From: Paraglaciecola sp030730205
GTDB lineage: Bacteria > Pseudomonadota > Gammaproteobacteria > Enterobacterales > Alteromonadaceae
DNA: 64,000 nucleotides
NCBI RefSeq assembly: GCF_052119645.1
Contig: NZ_JBGQOM010000005.1
Span: forward strand, 62,001-126,000
Direction: 5' to 3'
The position numbers and the translations under genes are program-made. Below are positions 53,654 to 63,479 of the stretch, piece after piece; within the stretch, counting starts at the first letter, position 1, and the number at the start of each line of letters is the position of its first letter. The notes beneath the pieces were generated by a model. It worked only from the letters and a program-made list of their open reading frames with translations, was not told the DNA's origin and searched no databases.

Positions 53654-54276
53654 TTTCTAATCTGCAAACCTTTATATAACGGTAAAGTCGTGAAGGGTAA
53701 CACACAGTATTAGCCTGCGGTGCTGAACTTGATAACTCGTATTTGTAAAATAGCTAAAAACGAGCAGCTGGGCCTTTGAGAACATCAATAATAGTCTTCC
53801 CCAGCCAATACCAGCGTAAACTAAAGTGACTAGCCCCAACGCTGGCTATGTGCAGTTAAGGTGGGGAGAAGTGCTGAATGATGTCAGCGCACCACGTTTA
53901 GCGGAAGTACAATACCTACTATTAGTTCGGGCTATGGCTCTGCAAGCCTGTTCACTAAACAACCCTCAATTAATGAAAGCGCGTTTTCCTGTTTTTTAAA
54001 CCCCTATATTACAAGCTTATTAAAGGCACTTATTAGCGGCTTACCCGGGCCCTGTACTGTCAATATGATTTTAAACGTGCATAAAAATAGAGCTGTCATT
54101 TTATGCATGCTATTTAGTCGTTTTCTGCTATATAAGACTTTTAAACATACTATTAACATCTTCGTCACGTCATCGGTTTTACTTTCCATTTATTTGCGTT
54201 CCTTGGCTCAAGCTCAACAATTAGCTTGGTGTTCACGCATGCGAAGTTTGCCGATCAAACTAACGGATAGTCATAA
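53654..54276. other. regulatory spacer upstream of ferulate operon
   Basis: This 623-bp spacer contains the shared element (54074-54165). A plus-strand open frame at 54065-54280 covers that element and is judged spurious. No adjacent regulator gene for the ferulate operon is seen. Confidence 0.5.
54074..54165. promoter_or_regulatory. shared 92-bp element, copy B
   Basis: Ungapped match to 44903-44994. Conserved blocks are TGCAT (54078-54082), TGTCA (54094-54098), ATGCA (54103-54107), CTATTTAGTC and the AT-rich TTTTAAACATACTATTAA. It ends 111 bp before the AAHS transporter start. The inverted arms of copy A are partly kept here (7 of 9). Confidence 0.65.
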
Positions 54277-55620
54277 ATGAATCACAGTCCCGCTACCTTA
54301 CTAAATGATAGTGCCATGAGCCGTCTGCAACTCATGGCCGTTATTATTTGTATTGCACTCAATGCTTTAGATGGATTCGATGTACTGGCCATCAGTTTTG
54401 CTTCTCCTGGGATCGCTGCTGAGTGGGGCATTAATCGTGCTGAACTTGGGGTAGTGCTAGCCATGGAAATGTTTGGTATGGCGACCGGCTCAGTCATTTT
54501 AGGTCATGCAGCTGACCGCTTTGGCCGTAAACCGACTATTCAATTTTGTCTTGTCTTAATGACTTCGGGTATGTTTCTAGCTGCCTTAGTGGACACTATA
54601 AATCACTTGTTGTTAGTGCGTTTTCTAACAGGTCTTGGTATTGGGGGTATGTTGGCCTCGACGAATGCCATGGTTGCAGAATTTGCCAATCAAAAATACC
54701 GGCATTTGTGTGTCATCATCATGGCAACTGGTTACCCCATTGGCGCCATTATTGGTGGTTCAGTGGTATCAGTCCTACTTGAAACGCATAGTTGGCGTTC
54801 AATATTTATCTTCGGGGGCAGTGTTACTGGTGTGTTTATGTTTATAGTCGCTTGGTGCTTACCAGAATCGGTTGAGTACTTGTCTAATAAACAACCGCCA
54901 CACGCCTTAAAACGAATAAATATTATTTTGCAAAAAATGGGTCATGCCAGTATTGAGCAGCTGCCCAGCAAAGTGCATCAAATTAAACAGTCTAGTTTTA
55001 AAGTGTTGGCCTCAAAAGAGTTTCGAGCACTGATCCTGTTGTTAATGCTGGCTTATTTTGCACAGATCATGACTTTCTATTTTATTCTCAAGTGGATCCC
55101 CAAATTTGTAGTCGACATGGGATTCGAACCTGCCAATGCGGGTCAAGTACTCGTGTGGGCAAACGTAGGCGGTGCTATTGGCGCAATTTTGCTAGGCTTA
55201 ATGGCCAGCCGCATCAAGCTGCGTCGACTGCTAATTGTCGTGTTGGCCTTATCTTTTGTCATGGTCTCAATATTTGGTATGGGCTATTCCTCCTTGAGCA
55301 GTTTGGCCATTGTTTCAGCCGCAACCGGCTTTTTCACCAATGCTGGTGTAGTGGGTTTATATGCCTTAATGGCGCAAAGTTTCCCCTCAGATGTTCGAGC
55401 CAGCGGCACGGGCGTGGTGATTGGTTTTGGTCGCGGCGGCGCAGCCTTAAGCCCCATCATAGCTGGCTATTTGTTTACTGCGGGAGTTGGTTTGCAAGGT
55501 GTAGCCATGGTAATGGGAGCAGGTGCCTTAGTTTCGGCAGTGGCCATCATTTTGATTGGATTCAGACAGAAAAAACACGGCTCAAGCCCAAAGTTGGTAG
55601 TAACACAGAATCTCAGTTAG
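54277..55620 (+). CDS. AAHS-family aromatic acid:H+ symporter
   Basis: A 447-residue major facilitator with twelve hydrophobic segments. The first has ALNALDGFDVLAISFA, matching the DGxD motif of the aromatic acid:H+ symporter (PcaK/VanK) family, and GHAADRFGRKPT is the cytoplasmic loop motif. It most likely imports ferulate or vanillate. It is first in a four-gene operon with vdh, ech and fcs. Confidence 0.88.
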   Translation: MNHSPATLLNDSAMSRLQLMAVIICIALNALDGFDVLAISFASPGIAAEWGINRAELGVVLAMEMFGMATGSVILGHAADRFGRKPTIQFCLVLMTSGMFLAALVDTINHLLLVRFLTGLGIGGMLASTNAMVAEFANQKYRHLCVIIMATGYPIGAIIGGSVVSVLLETHSWRSIFIFGGSVTGVFMFIVAWCLPESVEYLSNKQPPHALKRINIILQKMGHASIEQLPSKVHQIKQSSFKVLASKEFRALILLLMLAYFAQIMTFYFILKWIPKFVVDMGFEPANAGQVLVWANVGGAIGAILLGLMASRIKLRRLLIVVLALSFVMVSIFGMGYSSLSSLAIVSAATGFFTNAGVVGLYALMAQSFPSDVRASGTGVVIGFGRGGAALSPIIAGYLFTAGVGLQGVAMVMGAGALVSAVAIILIGFRQKKHGSSPKLVVTQNLS

Positions 55621-55656
55621 GTGGCAACACCTTAGAATAAGTAAAAAGGTAAGACA

Positions 55657-57057
55657 ATGACAAATTTTAAGAGAATGAATCCACTTACAGGTGAGTTAGC
55701 CAGCGAAGCCTTAGCGATGCAAGTCACAGATATGGCAGTGATTGCACAAAACGCCCAACAAGGTTTTAAGCAGTGGTCACTTGTCGGTCCAAATGGACGC
55801 CGGGCTATATTGAATAAAGCAGCTAGCGCACTTGAAGCTCGTCAAGATGCTTTTGTTGCCGCGATGATGAGCGAAACTGGCTCGACAGCCGGCTGGGCTA
55901 TGTTTAATTTAGGCTTGGCTGCCTCAATGTTGCGCGAGGCAGCCTCTTTGACGACCCAGATCAGCGGGGAGATTATTCCCTCAGATAAACCAGGCTGTTT
56001 GGCCATGGCCCAGCGAGTCCCGGTTGGCGTTATTTTGGGTATAGCACCTTGGAATGCGCCAATTATTCTTGGCGTGCGGGCAATTTCAACGGCATTGGCT
56101 TGTGGTAATGCCGTGATATTGAAAGCCTCTGAGATTTGCCCGCATACCCATTCGTTAATCATTGAAGCCTTAGCAGACGCTGGATTTCCGGAAGGTACAG
56201 TTAATATTGTCACCAATGCCCCAGAAGATGCGGGTGATGTGGTAGGGGCCCTTATTGATCATCCAGCCGTTAAGCGTATCAACTTCACCGGCTCTACGGC
56301 CGTAGGACGCATTATAGCTCGCCGAGCCGCTGAAAATCTTAAACCTTGTTTGCTGGAACTAGGTGGCAAAGCACCCATGCTGATATTAGCCGACGCTGAT
56401 CTTGATGAAGCAGTAAAAGCAGCCGCTTTTGGCGCGTTCATGAATCAAGGACAAATTTGTATGTCTACCGAGCGCTTAATTGTAGTGGATGCCGTGGCAG
56501 ACGACTTCGCACAACGCTTCAAACAGAAAGTGCACACGATGCCCACCGGCGACCCTCGTGAAGGCAATACCCCATTAGGTGCGGTTGTTGATGAAAAAAC
56601 CGTGCTAAAGGTCAATAGCTTAATCGAAGATGCGGTATCTAAAGGAGCAACTATCTTAGTAGGCGGTACAAGTCGCTCTGTGCTGATGCAAGCCACCGTG
56701 ATTGATGGCGTGACTAAAGATATGGCGATATACAGCGAAGAAAGTTTTGGACCTGTGGTGGCGATCATTCGAGCCAGCGATGAACAGCAAGCCATCGATA
56801 TTGCCAATGATTCTATTTATGGCTTAAGCGCCGCGGTGTTTACTCAAGATGTAGCACGAGGAATGACCATTGCCACAAAAATCAATAGCGGTATTTGTCA
56901 TATCAATGGGCCAACGGTTCACGATGAAGCACAGATGCCCTTTGGTGGGGTTGGTGCCTCAGGGTACGGCCGCTTTGGTGGTAAAGCCGGTATCGACCAA
57001 TTCAGTGAACTGCGCTGGATCACGGTAGAGACTCAAGCGGGTCATTATCCCATCTAA
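55657..57057 (+). CDS. vdh: vanillin dehydrogenase
   Basis: A 466-residue NAD(P)-dependent aldehyde dehydrogenase. Catalytic Cys268 lies in NQGQICMSTER, the general base Glu234 in LLELGGKAPM, Asn133 in PWNAP and Lys156 in ILKASE. It oxidises vanillin to vanillate. Operon position ahead of ech and fcs identifies the substrate; sequence alone would only say aromatic aldehyde. AAGGT precedes the ATG. Confidence 0.88.
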   Translation: MTNFKRMNPLTGELASEALAMQVTDMAVIAQNAQQGFKQWSLVGPNGRRAILNKAASALEARQDAFVAAMMSETGSTAGWAMFNLGLAASMLREAASLTTQISGEIIPSDKPGCLAMAQRVPVGVILGIAPWNAPIILGVRAISTALACGNAVILKASEICPHTHSLIIEALADAGFPEGTVNIVTNAPEDAGDVVGALIDHPAVKRINFTGSTAVGRIIARRAAENLKPCLLELGGKAPMLILADADLDEAVKAAAFGAFMNQGQICMSTERLIVVDAVADDFAQRFKQKVHTMPTGDPREGNTPLGAVVDEKTVLKVNSLIEDAVSKGATILVGGTSRSVLMQATVIDGVTKDMAIYSEESFGPVVAIIRASDEQQAIDIANDSIYGLSAAVFTQDVARGMTIATKINSGICHINGPTVHDEAQMPFGGVGASGYGRFGGKAGIDQFSELRWITVETQAGHYPI

Positions 57058-57122
57058 GGTTAACGTAAACCTTGCACCGCAACTTAATTAAAACACATTC
57101 AATTGATATAAAGGAAAGTCCA

Positions 57123-57962
57123 ATGAGCACTGAAAGAACCGAACAAGAAACCGTGGCGTTTGTGGTAGAAAATAACATCGCTTGGGTGAAATTTAATCGC
57201 CCTGAAAAACGTAATTGCATGAGTCCAAAGCTGAATCGCCAAATGCAGCGAGTACTCGACGAGTTGGAGTTTCGCGCTGATGTTGGCGTCGTCGTACTAA
57301 CAGGAGAAGGCACGTCGTGGTCTGCAGGGATGGATTTAAAAGAGTACTTTCGTGAAAACGAAGGCAAGGGTTTAGGCGCAACCCGCCAAGCCCAGCGTGA
57401 AGCTTACGGTTGGTGGCGCAGCTTGCGTTGGTATCAAAAACCCACTATTGCCATGGTAAACGGTTGGTGTTTTGGTGGCGGTTATGGTCCATTGTTTGGG
57501 TGTGACTTAGCATTTGCAGCGGAAGATGCCACCTTTGGTCTAAGTGAAATCAACTGGGGCATACTACCTGGTGGTGGTGCCAGTAAAGTGGTGGCTGATT
57601 TAATGCCTCTGCGTAAGGCAATGTATCATGCCATGATGGGTGAGAATATTGACGGTAAAACGGCAGTTGAGTGGGGTTTGGTCAACGAAGCCTTGCCAAG
57701 TGAACAACTAAAAGCGCGAGTTGAAGCGGTATGTAAGGTATTACTTGCAAAAAACCCAGTGGCATTGAAAGCGACCAAAGACGCCATTCGTCGTGTAAAA
57801 GAGATGACTTATGACAATGCCGAAGATTATCTAATTAGAGCGCAAGAGGCAGCAAACAGTTACGACAATGAAGGGCGTAAAGAGGGGATTAAACAATTTA
57901 TTGATGATAAAACCTATAAGCCTGGTTTAGGCGCATATGATAAGAGTAAGCAAGGCGCTTAA
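57123..57962 (+). CDS. ech: feruloyl-CoA hydratase/lyase
   Basis: A crotonase-family enzyme (279 residues; the Pseudomonas fluorescens HCHL is 276) that hydrates feruloyl-CoA and releases vanillin and acetyl-CoA. SAGMDLKEYFRE, MVNGWCFGGGYGPLFGCD and LSEINWGILPGG are HCHL signatures; Glu142 corresponds to the catalytic Glu143. The frame is open to 57072, but the ATG at 57123 has AAAGGAAAG 6 nt ahead and matches the homologues. Confidence 0.93.
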   Translation: MSTERTEQETVAFVVENNIAWVKFNRPEKRNCMSPKLNRQMQRVLDELEFRADVGVVVLTGEGTSWSAGMDLKEYFRENEGKGLGATRQAQREAYGWWRSLRWYQKPTIAMVNGWCFGGGYGPLFGCDLAFAAEDATFGLSEINWGILPGGGASKVVADLMPLRKAMYHAMMGENIDGKTAVEWGLVNEALPSEQLKARVEAVCKVLLAKNPVALKATKDAIRRVKEMTYDNAEDYLIRAQEAANSYDNEGRKEGIKQFIDDKTYKPGLGAYDKSKQGA

Positions 57963-57977
57963 GGGAGACGACAAACC

Positions 57978-59450
57978 ATGGACTTTCTGACTTTTCAGGC
58001 ATCGTTTCGCCCCGACAGTTTAGCGGTACAAGACCTTACTTTTGAGCGTCACTGGAGCTACAGCGAATACAACTTGTTGGTCGGCAAGTTCGCGGCGTAC
58101 TTGTTACAACGAGGGATAAAGCGCGGTGACAGAGTGGCATGTGTAAGTAAAAATCGGGCAGAAGTCATTGCCCTGCATTTTGCCTGTGCAAGATGTAAAG
58201 CGATTTTTGTTCCTTTAAATTGGCGTTTATCCCTGTTTGAAATTGAAGGTTTGCTGGCCGATTGTGAACCGGCTCTTGTATTTGGTGATGAGAAAGCCGC
58301 AGAAATAGGCATTGCTTTTGAGCCTATTCAAAATCTTATTAGCGATACCCAACATTTGCCTGTGGATAGCGCATTAGAATGTGATAACGATGCAGCTTGT
58401 TTGATTTTGTACAGCTCTGGCACCACAGGGCAACCTAAGGGGGCGATTCACACTGAAGGCACCTTGATGGAAACCATTCTGAATTCGACGATGTTGTATC
58501 AAGTTGACCAGCACAGTGCGTTTTTAAATGAGTCGCCTATGTTCCATATTATTGGCTTAATTTCTTCGGTACGACCTGTATTGTATAACGGCGGTAAGTT
58601 GGTTATTTCAGACGGATTTATTCCAGAACGTACTTTAGAGCGCATGTCTGATCCAGCTCTAAGCATCAGCCATTATTTTTGTATACCACAAATGGCCAAT
58701 GCACTTCGACAAGTAACGGGTTTTGATCCCGCCAAGTTAAAAAACCTAAAAGCCTTATTAACCGGTGGGGCGCCTCATCCTGAAGTCCAAATTAGACGGT
58801 GGCTCAATGATGGTATTCCTATTGTTGACGGTTACGGTATGAGTGAGGCAGGCACCCTGTTAGGTATGCCCCATCAACTCAACTTAATTGATCACAGCGC
58901 CGGTAGTGTCGGAACGAATACCCCAAGAGTCTCCATTCGTTTGCATGATGCACTCGGTAAACCCGTTGAACCGGGTGAGGCAGGGGAGGTGCAGCTGAAA
59001 GGGCCTAATCTGTTTATTGGTTATTGGGGTAAAGAGGCGTTATACGCCAATAGTTTTACCGATGATGGCTGGTTCGAAACAGGTGATATTGCGGTGCAAA
59101 ATGCGCAAGGTTATTACCGTATCGTAGACAGAAAAAAAGACATGTTTATTTCAGGGGGCGAAAATGTGTTTCCTGCTGAAGTAGAAGCTATTGTGTTAAA
59201 GCACCCCCAAGTATTTGAATGCGCGATGATCGGCGTACCCGACGAAAAATGGGGTGAGGTAGGGCATTTGTATGTTGTATGCCAAAAGGACATCAAGACC
59301 CTTGATAGCGATGGTTTGTTGCATTATTTGTCGGCCCATTTAGCCAAATATAAAATACCTAAAGCGGTGATTGTGCTGGAAACCTTACCCCGTAATGGCG
59401 CCGGTAAAGTCATTAAACACGCGCTGAACGCTCACGCGGCTAAGGTGTAA
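57978..59450 (+). CDS. fcs: feruloyl-CoA synthetase (AMP-forming)
   Basis: A 490-residue ANL-family acyl-CoA ligase. The P-loop ILYSSGTTGQPKGA, GYGMSEAG and the hinge region GWFETGDIA with VDRKKDM are present. The length is that of the shorter feruloyl-CoA synthetases (about 490 aa), not the 627-aa Pseudomonas form. GGGAGACG precedes the ATG, and the gene is 15 nt after ech. It activates ferulate, starting the pathway of the operon. Confidence 0.87.
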   Translation: MDFLTFQASFRPDSLAVQDLTFERHWSYSEYNLLVGKFAAYLLQRGIKRGDRVACVSKNRAEVIALHFACARCKAIFVPLNWRLSLFEIEGLLADCEPALVFGDEKAAEIGIAFEPIQNLISDTQHLPVDSALECDNDAACLILYSSGTTGQPKGAIHTEGTLMETILNSTMLYQVDQHSAFLNESPMFHIIGLISSVRPVLYNGGKLVISDGFIPERTLERMSDPALSISHYFCIPQMANALRQVTGFDPAKLKNLKALLTGGAPHPEVQIRRWLNDGIPIVDGYGMSEAGTLLGMPHQLNLIDHSAGSVGTNTPRVSIRLHDALGKPVEPGEAGEVQLKGPNLFIGYWGKEALYANSFTDDGWFETGDIAVQNAQGYYRIVDRKKDMFISGGENVFPAEVEAIVLKHPQVFECAMIGVPDEKWGEVGHLYVVCQKDIKTLDSDGLLHYLSAHLAKYKIPKAVIVLETLPRNGAGKVIKHALNAHAAKV

Positions 59451-59506
59451 TAAGGTGTGGCACTTGCCACACTCATTGCTATAAACGACGAATGACAGAA
59501 TGAAAC

Positions 59507-59533
59507 AGCGAGGACAATGCACCTCGCTTTTTT
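59507..59533 (+). terminator. terminator after ferulate operon
   Basis: AGCGAGG (59507-59513) pairs with CCTCGCT (59522-59528) around an 8-nt loop and runs into six T. Confidence 0.85.
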
Positions 59534-59688
59534 ATTGCGTTTTCATCTCATGCTTTAGTTATTATTTCATATACATGAGTATGAGTGCTCTGATAGTAAG
59601 CATTGAGGTATTTCGCTATAACTTCGCCTATTAGCTGCTTGTCGTCTTACCTTGTAATACCAGCAAAATTATAACAAAAGAGAATAAA

Positions 59689-60222
59689 ATGCATGTTGCT
59701 AAGCCCAATCATTTGACGCCCCAAGCTGGTTTTACCTTGATCGAATTGATCATGGTTATTGTGTTACTGGGCGTATTAGCGGCAACCGCGGCTCCTCGCT
59801 TCATTAATGTCAGTAGTGAGGCCAATACTGCCGTTTTGAAGGCCATGGGTGGGGCTATACGTTCAGCCGCTTCGATGGTGTATGCCAAATCACTGATCCA
59901 AGGTGTTAGTGGCTCAGTGTTGGCTAATATTGACTTAAATGGCGACGGTTCGCCCGATATTGAAACAAGATATGGCTACCCCAGTGGCTCGCGAGATATA
60001 GGGATTTCAAAAGCGATGGAAGACAGTTTAGCGACAGACTGGATGTGGTCTACTGATTACGCACGTACAAAATTTTATCTTACTAATGCGTCTTTCGTGC
60101 ATACCTCAGGTCTTTATATTAACCAAGTCCCCATCGTCGCCACTAATTGTTATTTAATTTATCACCACGCGGTCAATGCCCAGACACCTGCGACGCTTGA
60201 ATATGTCACCAGTGGATGCTGA
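59689..60222 (+). CDS. orphan type IV pilin-like (MSHA-type) protein
   Basis: A 177-residue prepilin. The leader ends QAG with cleavage before FTLIELIMVIVLLGVLAA, with Glu at mature position 5. The C-terminal part has two Cys (TNCYLI and TSGC) that can form the D-region disulfide, and a DLNGDGSPDI segment that could bind calcium, as in MSHA-like pilins. There are no other pilus genes nearby. GAGAA near the ATG is the likely ribosome binding site. Confidence 0.8.
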   Translation: MHVAKPNHLTPQAGFTLIELIMVIVLLGVLAATAAPRFINVSSEANTAVLKAMGGAIRSAASMVYAKSLIQGVSGSVLANIDLNGDGSPDIETRYGYPSGSRDIGISKAMEDSLATDWMWSTDYARTKFYLTNASFVHTSGLYINQVPIVATNCYLIYHHAVNAQTPATLEYVTSGC

Positions 60223-60296
60223 AACATGCTCCTGTTGAGTTGTAAGGTTATCAAACCACGTCATACTTCTTAGCTTTGTCAGCAAGGCCTAAGGCA

Positions 60297-62054
60297 TTAT
60301 TCAATATCAGGGATCGCTCTATCACCAGCTTGAATTTTCAATAAGTAGCCATACACCAGCGGCAGGACATGGTGAAAGAAATACTCGCCAGTGCGCTTCT
60401 TGTGAAGGTATACGTCCCTTAGTTGGCTCGCTTCAATGACGCGCAGTGTTTTAAGCCATGCATAAGCCAACAAACCATAACCCATCACTTGCATCACGTC
60501 AGGGGCAACGTTGGCGGCGTATTCTATATCATCTAATTTAGCGCGGGTCAGTAAACTGTTAACCATGACTTTTATCTCGCCATGTAGCAAGGTCATCAGC
60601 TCTTTTTCCGCCCGACTATCGTCATGCAGAGCAAGCTCTTGTTCAATGATTTTCAGTAACACGGTGATGCCTTGGCCTTGATCGGCAATGATTTTTCGTA
60701 ACACCAAATCGTTGGCTTGAATTTCGTTTGTACCTTCATAAATCATCGCAATTCGGCTGTCTCTCAGTGTTTGACCTATGGGATATTCATTAACATAGCC
60801 ATAACCACCAAACACCTGCAAAGCTGAACTTGCGAGTCTAAAGCCATGCTCGGTGGCAAAGGCTTTAATGATAGGCGTTAATACCGCTAATAATTGGCCA
60901 ATGCGCTCTTTTTCGGCACCTTGGGTCGCAATAGTTTGCTCATCAATTAAGTGAGCAATCCAGAAGGCGACGATGCGCGATCCTTCACTAAACGCTTTGA
61001 GCTCATTGAGTTTGTGTTTTATTGCAGGATGGTGTTTGATTGCCACGGCTTTTGGGTCCTTATCTGCTGCAAAAGCATGGCGACTTTGCAGGCGCTCATT
61101 CGCGTAGTCAATCGCTTGTTGAGTGGCTGACTCCATATGGCCAATGCCATGCAGGCCAACCTGTAATCTGGCGGCATTCATCATAATAAACATATGGGAT
61201 AAACCGCGATTGAGTTCGCCAACTAAATACGCTTTAGCGCCGTCAAAGGATACTGAACAAGTGGCACTGCCTTTGATACCGAGCTTGTGTTCAATACCGG
61301 TAATGTCGAGGTTATTCTTATCTCCTAAAGTGCCATCTTCATTCAGCACAAATTTGGACACTAAAAATAACGACAAGCCCCGCGTCCCAGGTAAACTGTC
61401 AGGGGTTCGGGCCAACACTAAATGCAAGGTGTTTTCAGTAAGGTCGTGGTCGGCCCCAGATATAAAAATTTTGTTGCCTGTCACTAAATAACTGCCATCA
61501 GTTTGCTCAACAGCCTTGCTTTTGATAAGCCCCACATCACTGCCTGCTTGGGGTTCAGTAATGTCCATGCTTACCAGCCATTCACCGCTGACTATTTTGG
61601 GTAAGTAACGTTTTTTAATGGTTTCAGAGCCATGTGCATGTAAACATTCATAAGCGCCATGAGTGATCCCTGGATACATAAACCAAGCATGATTGGCCCC
61701 AGCCATCATTTCCATTAAGGCCGTATTTAATAGCAAAGGGAGGCCTTGCCCACCGTAGTGCTCATCGCAGGCCAAAGCTGGCCAACCGCCATCGATGAAG
61801 GCTTGGTAAGCGGCAGGAAAACCATCAGGGGTAAGTACTCGGCCGTTTTCTAGCCGACATCCTTGATTGTCGCCAGAAGCATTAATCGGTGCCAATTCAC
61901 CTTCAACAAAGCGCCCGGCTTCAATTATAATTTGTTCGATTAATGCCTTATCAAGATCTTGCCATAATTCGGCACCTTGCCAAGAGGTTGTAGCGTCTAA
62001 CCAGGTATTTATTACAAATAAAGTGTCTTCAACAGGGGCTTTGTACTGCCACAT
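60297..62054 (-). CDS. acyl-CoA dehydrogenase family protein
   Basis: A 585-residue flavoprotein of the long acyl-CoA dehydrogenase group (AcdA/DmdC-like, about 590 aa). MDITEPQAGSDVG is the flavin loop, MIYEGTNEIQAND the C-terminal catalytic Glu segment, and a further C-terminal extension follows. The ATG at 62054 has GGAGAG 7 nt ahead; the frame is open to a TTG at 62066. The substrate (fatty acyl-CoA or methylthiopropionyl-CoA) cannot be decided. Confidence 0.87.
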   Translation of the reverse strand: MWQYKAPVEDTLFVINTWLDATTSWQGAELWQDLDKALIEQIIIEAGRFVEGELAPINASGDNQGCRLENGRVLTPDGFPAAYQAFIDGGWPALACDEHYGGQGLPLLLNTALMEMMAGANHAWFMYPGITHGAYECLHAHGSETIKKRYLPKIVSGEWLVSMDITEPQAGSDVGLIKSKAVEQTDGSYLVTGNKIFISGADHDLTENTLHLVLARTPDSLPGTRGLSLFLVSKFVLNEDGTLGDKNNLDITGIEHKLGIKGSATCSVSFDGAKAYLVGELNRGLSHMFIMMNAARLQVGLHGIGHMESATQQAIDYANERLQSRHAFAADKDPKAVAIKHHPAIKHKLNELKAFSEGSRIVAFWIAHLIDEQTIATQGAEKERIGQLLAVLTPIIKAFATEHGFRLASSALQVFGGYGYVNEYPIGQTLRDSRIAMIYEGTNEIQANDLVLRKIIADQGQGITVLLKIIEQELALHDDSRAEKELMTLLHGEIKVMVNSLLTRAKLDDIEYAANVAPDVMQVMGYGLLAYAWLKTLRVIEASQLRDVYLHKKRTGEYFFHHVLPLVYGYLLKIQAGDRAIPDIE

Positions 62055-62385
62055 AGGGCTCTCCAATAGGTAAATAAATGGATGCCGTGCACAGGAATTG
62101 GCTGTTGCTCAAATCAAAAAGGGGTGCATATCAGAGATATACCACCTTACCAGCAATAAGGCTCGACGATAACTCAGATGTTAACGACTTGTAATAGCTG
62201 ACGGAATGGCAGATAACGACGAAATGATTGGCATAAATTGCCATGCTGATTTTTATGCAAGTAAAAATGGGGAAGCAACAAAAAACCGGTAGTGGCAAAC
62301 ATCAATAATAAGCGAAAGAGGCTGGGCTAGAGCTCAACCTTCCTTGCTTACGCATCGTTTAGAGCGGGAAAAAATTTATCAATTT
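62055..62385. other. spacer acyl-CoA dehydrogenase / LysR gene
   Basis: This 331-bp spacer has no supported gene. It contains a short TGGCA-N5-TGCCA symmetry at 62229-62243 of unknown meaning, and no FadR-type palindrome. Confidence 0.4.
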
Positions 62386-63294
62386 TTAAGCAAATTTCGC
62401 TGCACAATCGATAATCCGTTGTCGCAGCCAGCGGTGCATAGGATCGTTTTCAAGGGTAGGGTGCCACATCATATTTTCTTTTAACTTTGGAGTTTCAAAG
62501 GGTAATTTAACTATTTTGACGGCTTCGCGCTGGACATGCATTTCTGCAAAATGGCGTGGCAAAATGGCAATCCGCTCTGTGTTAAGCAAGGTGTAGATCA
62601 TGGTGGAAAAATCGTTAGTGATCACTTCTACCCGTCGATTAGTTTCCATTGTATGAATGAGCCATTGCTCAATACTCAAGTGGCTGGCGCGAGCAAATCC
62701 CACTGATATGTGGCCAAGAGAGTTAAACTCTTCCATGGTCAGCTCTTTGTCTACCCGTTTATTGTTAATGTCTGCAATACACACTAGCTCATCGCTCACC
62801 AGCGGGGTGTTGGGGTAGGCATCTAACATGACTGCTTCTGGCGCCATCATAATATCAGCACCGCCTTTGGCCAACACATTCACTTCATGGGCAAAGGGCG
62901 ATAAAAATTCAAAGGTCACGCCCGGTGCAGATTGAGCCACATCGGCCAATACATGCCTTAATAACACCTGAATAATGTAGTCAGAGGCAATAATTTTAAA
63001 ATGCCGTTCACTTTGTTCAGGATTATTGGCTTTTCTACCAATGATAGAGCCCCTCACGGTTGCAAGCACGCCAGCTACAGGGCCCTGTAGCTCGAGGGCA
63101 AACGGGGTAGGCTGCATTTTTTTACCAATCTGAACTAATAAGTCATCTTCGAAAAAAGCGCGCAATCTCGACAAAATACCACTGGTGGCAGATTGCGATA
63201 AATGCAGTCGTTCTGAGCTTCGCGTGATGTTTTGCTCTTCAAGTAAAATGTCTAAGGCGACTAATAGGTTGAGGTCGAGTTGTTCAAATCTCAT
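62386..63294 (-). CDS. LysR family transcriptional regulator
   Basis: A 302-residue LysR regulator. The N-terminal HTH (about residues 6-65) contains DLNLLVALDILLEEQNITRSS and LSQSATSGILSRLR, a pattern close to the NodD/NahR/LinR branch that responds to aromatics. The effector domain fills the rest. The ATG at 63294 has GAGAG 7 nt ahead; the frame is open to a TTG at 63309. It is divergent from an FAH-family gene and a weak ATAC-TTAG-GTAT symmetry (63352-63363) lies between. Confidence 0.85.
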   Translation of the reverse strand: MRFEQLDLNLLVALDILLEEQNITRSSERLHLSQSATSGILSRLRAFFEDDLLVQIGKKMQPTPFALELQGPVAGVLATVRGSIIGRKANNPEQSERHFKIIASDYIIQVLLRHVLADVAQSAPGVTFEFLSPFAHEVNVLAKGGADIMMAPEAVMLDAYPNTPLVSDELVCIADINNKRVDKELTMEEFNSLGHISVGFARASHLSIEQWLIHTMETNRRVEVITNDFSTMIYTLLNTERIAILPRHFAEMHVQREAVKIVKLPFETPKLKENMMWHPTLENDPMHRWLRQRIIDCAAKFA

Positions 63295-63479
63295 TGTGTG
63301 CTCTCGCAAAAAGGGGCTTTAGTGCTGCATTGAGTTAATAGCATAAAGCGCATACTTAGGTATCTGTTTTTCTGATGGTTGTTATCTAAACATTCAATTT
63401 TTTGGATTGCAAATTTTAAATTAACATTGAACATCAAATTAATTGATTAAATTTTAACAAAATAAGCCGGATCCTAAGT

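Noticed and set aside
54065..54280. 71-codon plus-strand open frame before the AAHS gene
   Set aside because: It covers the shared 92-bp element, and the matching copy at 44.9 kb does not preserve a protein; the conservation is at DNA level.
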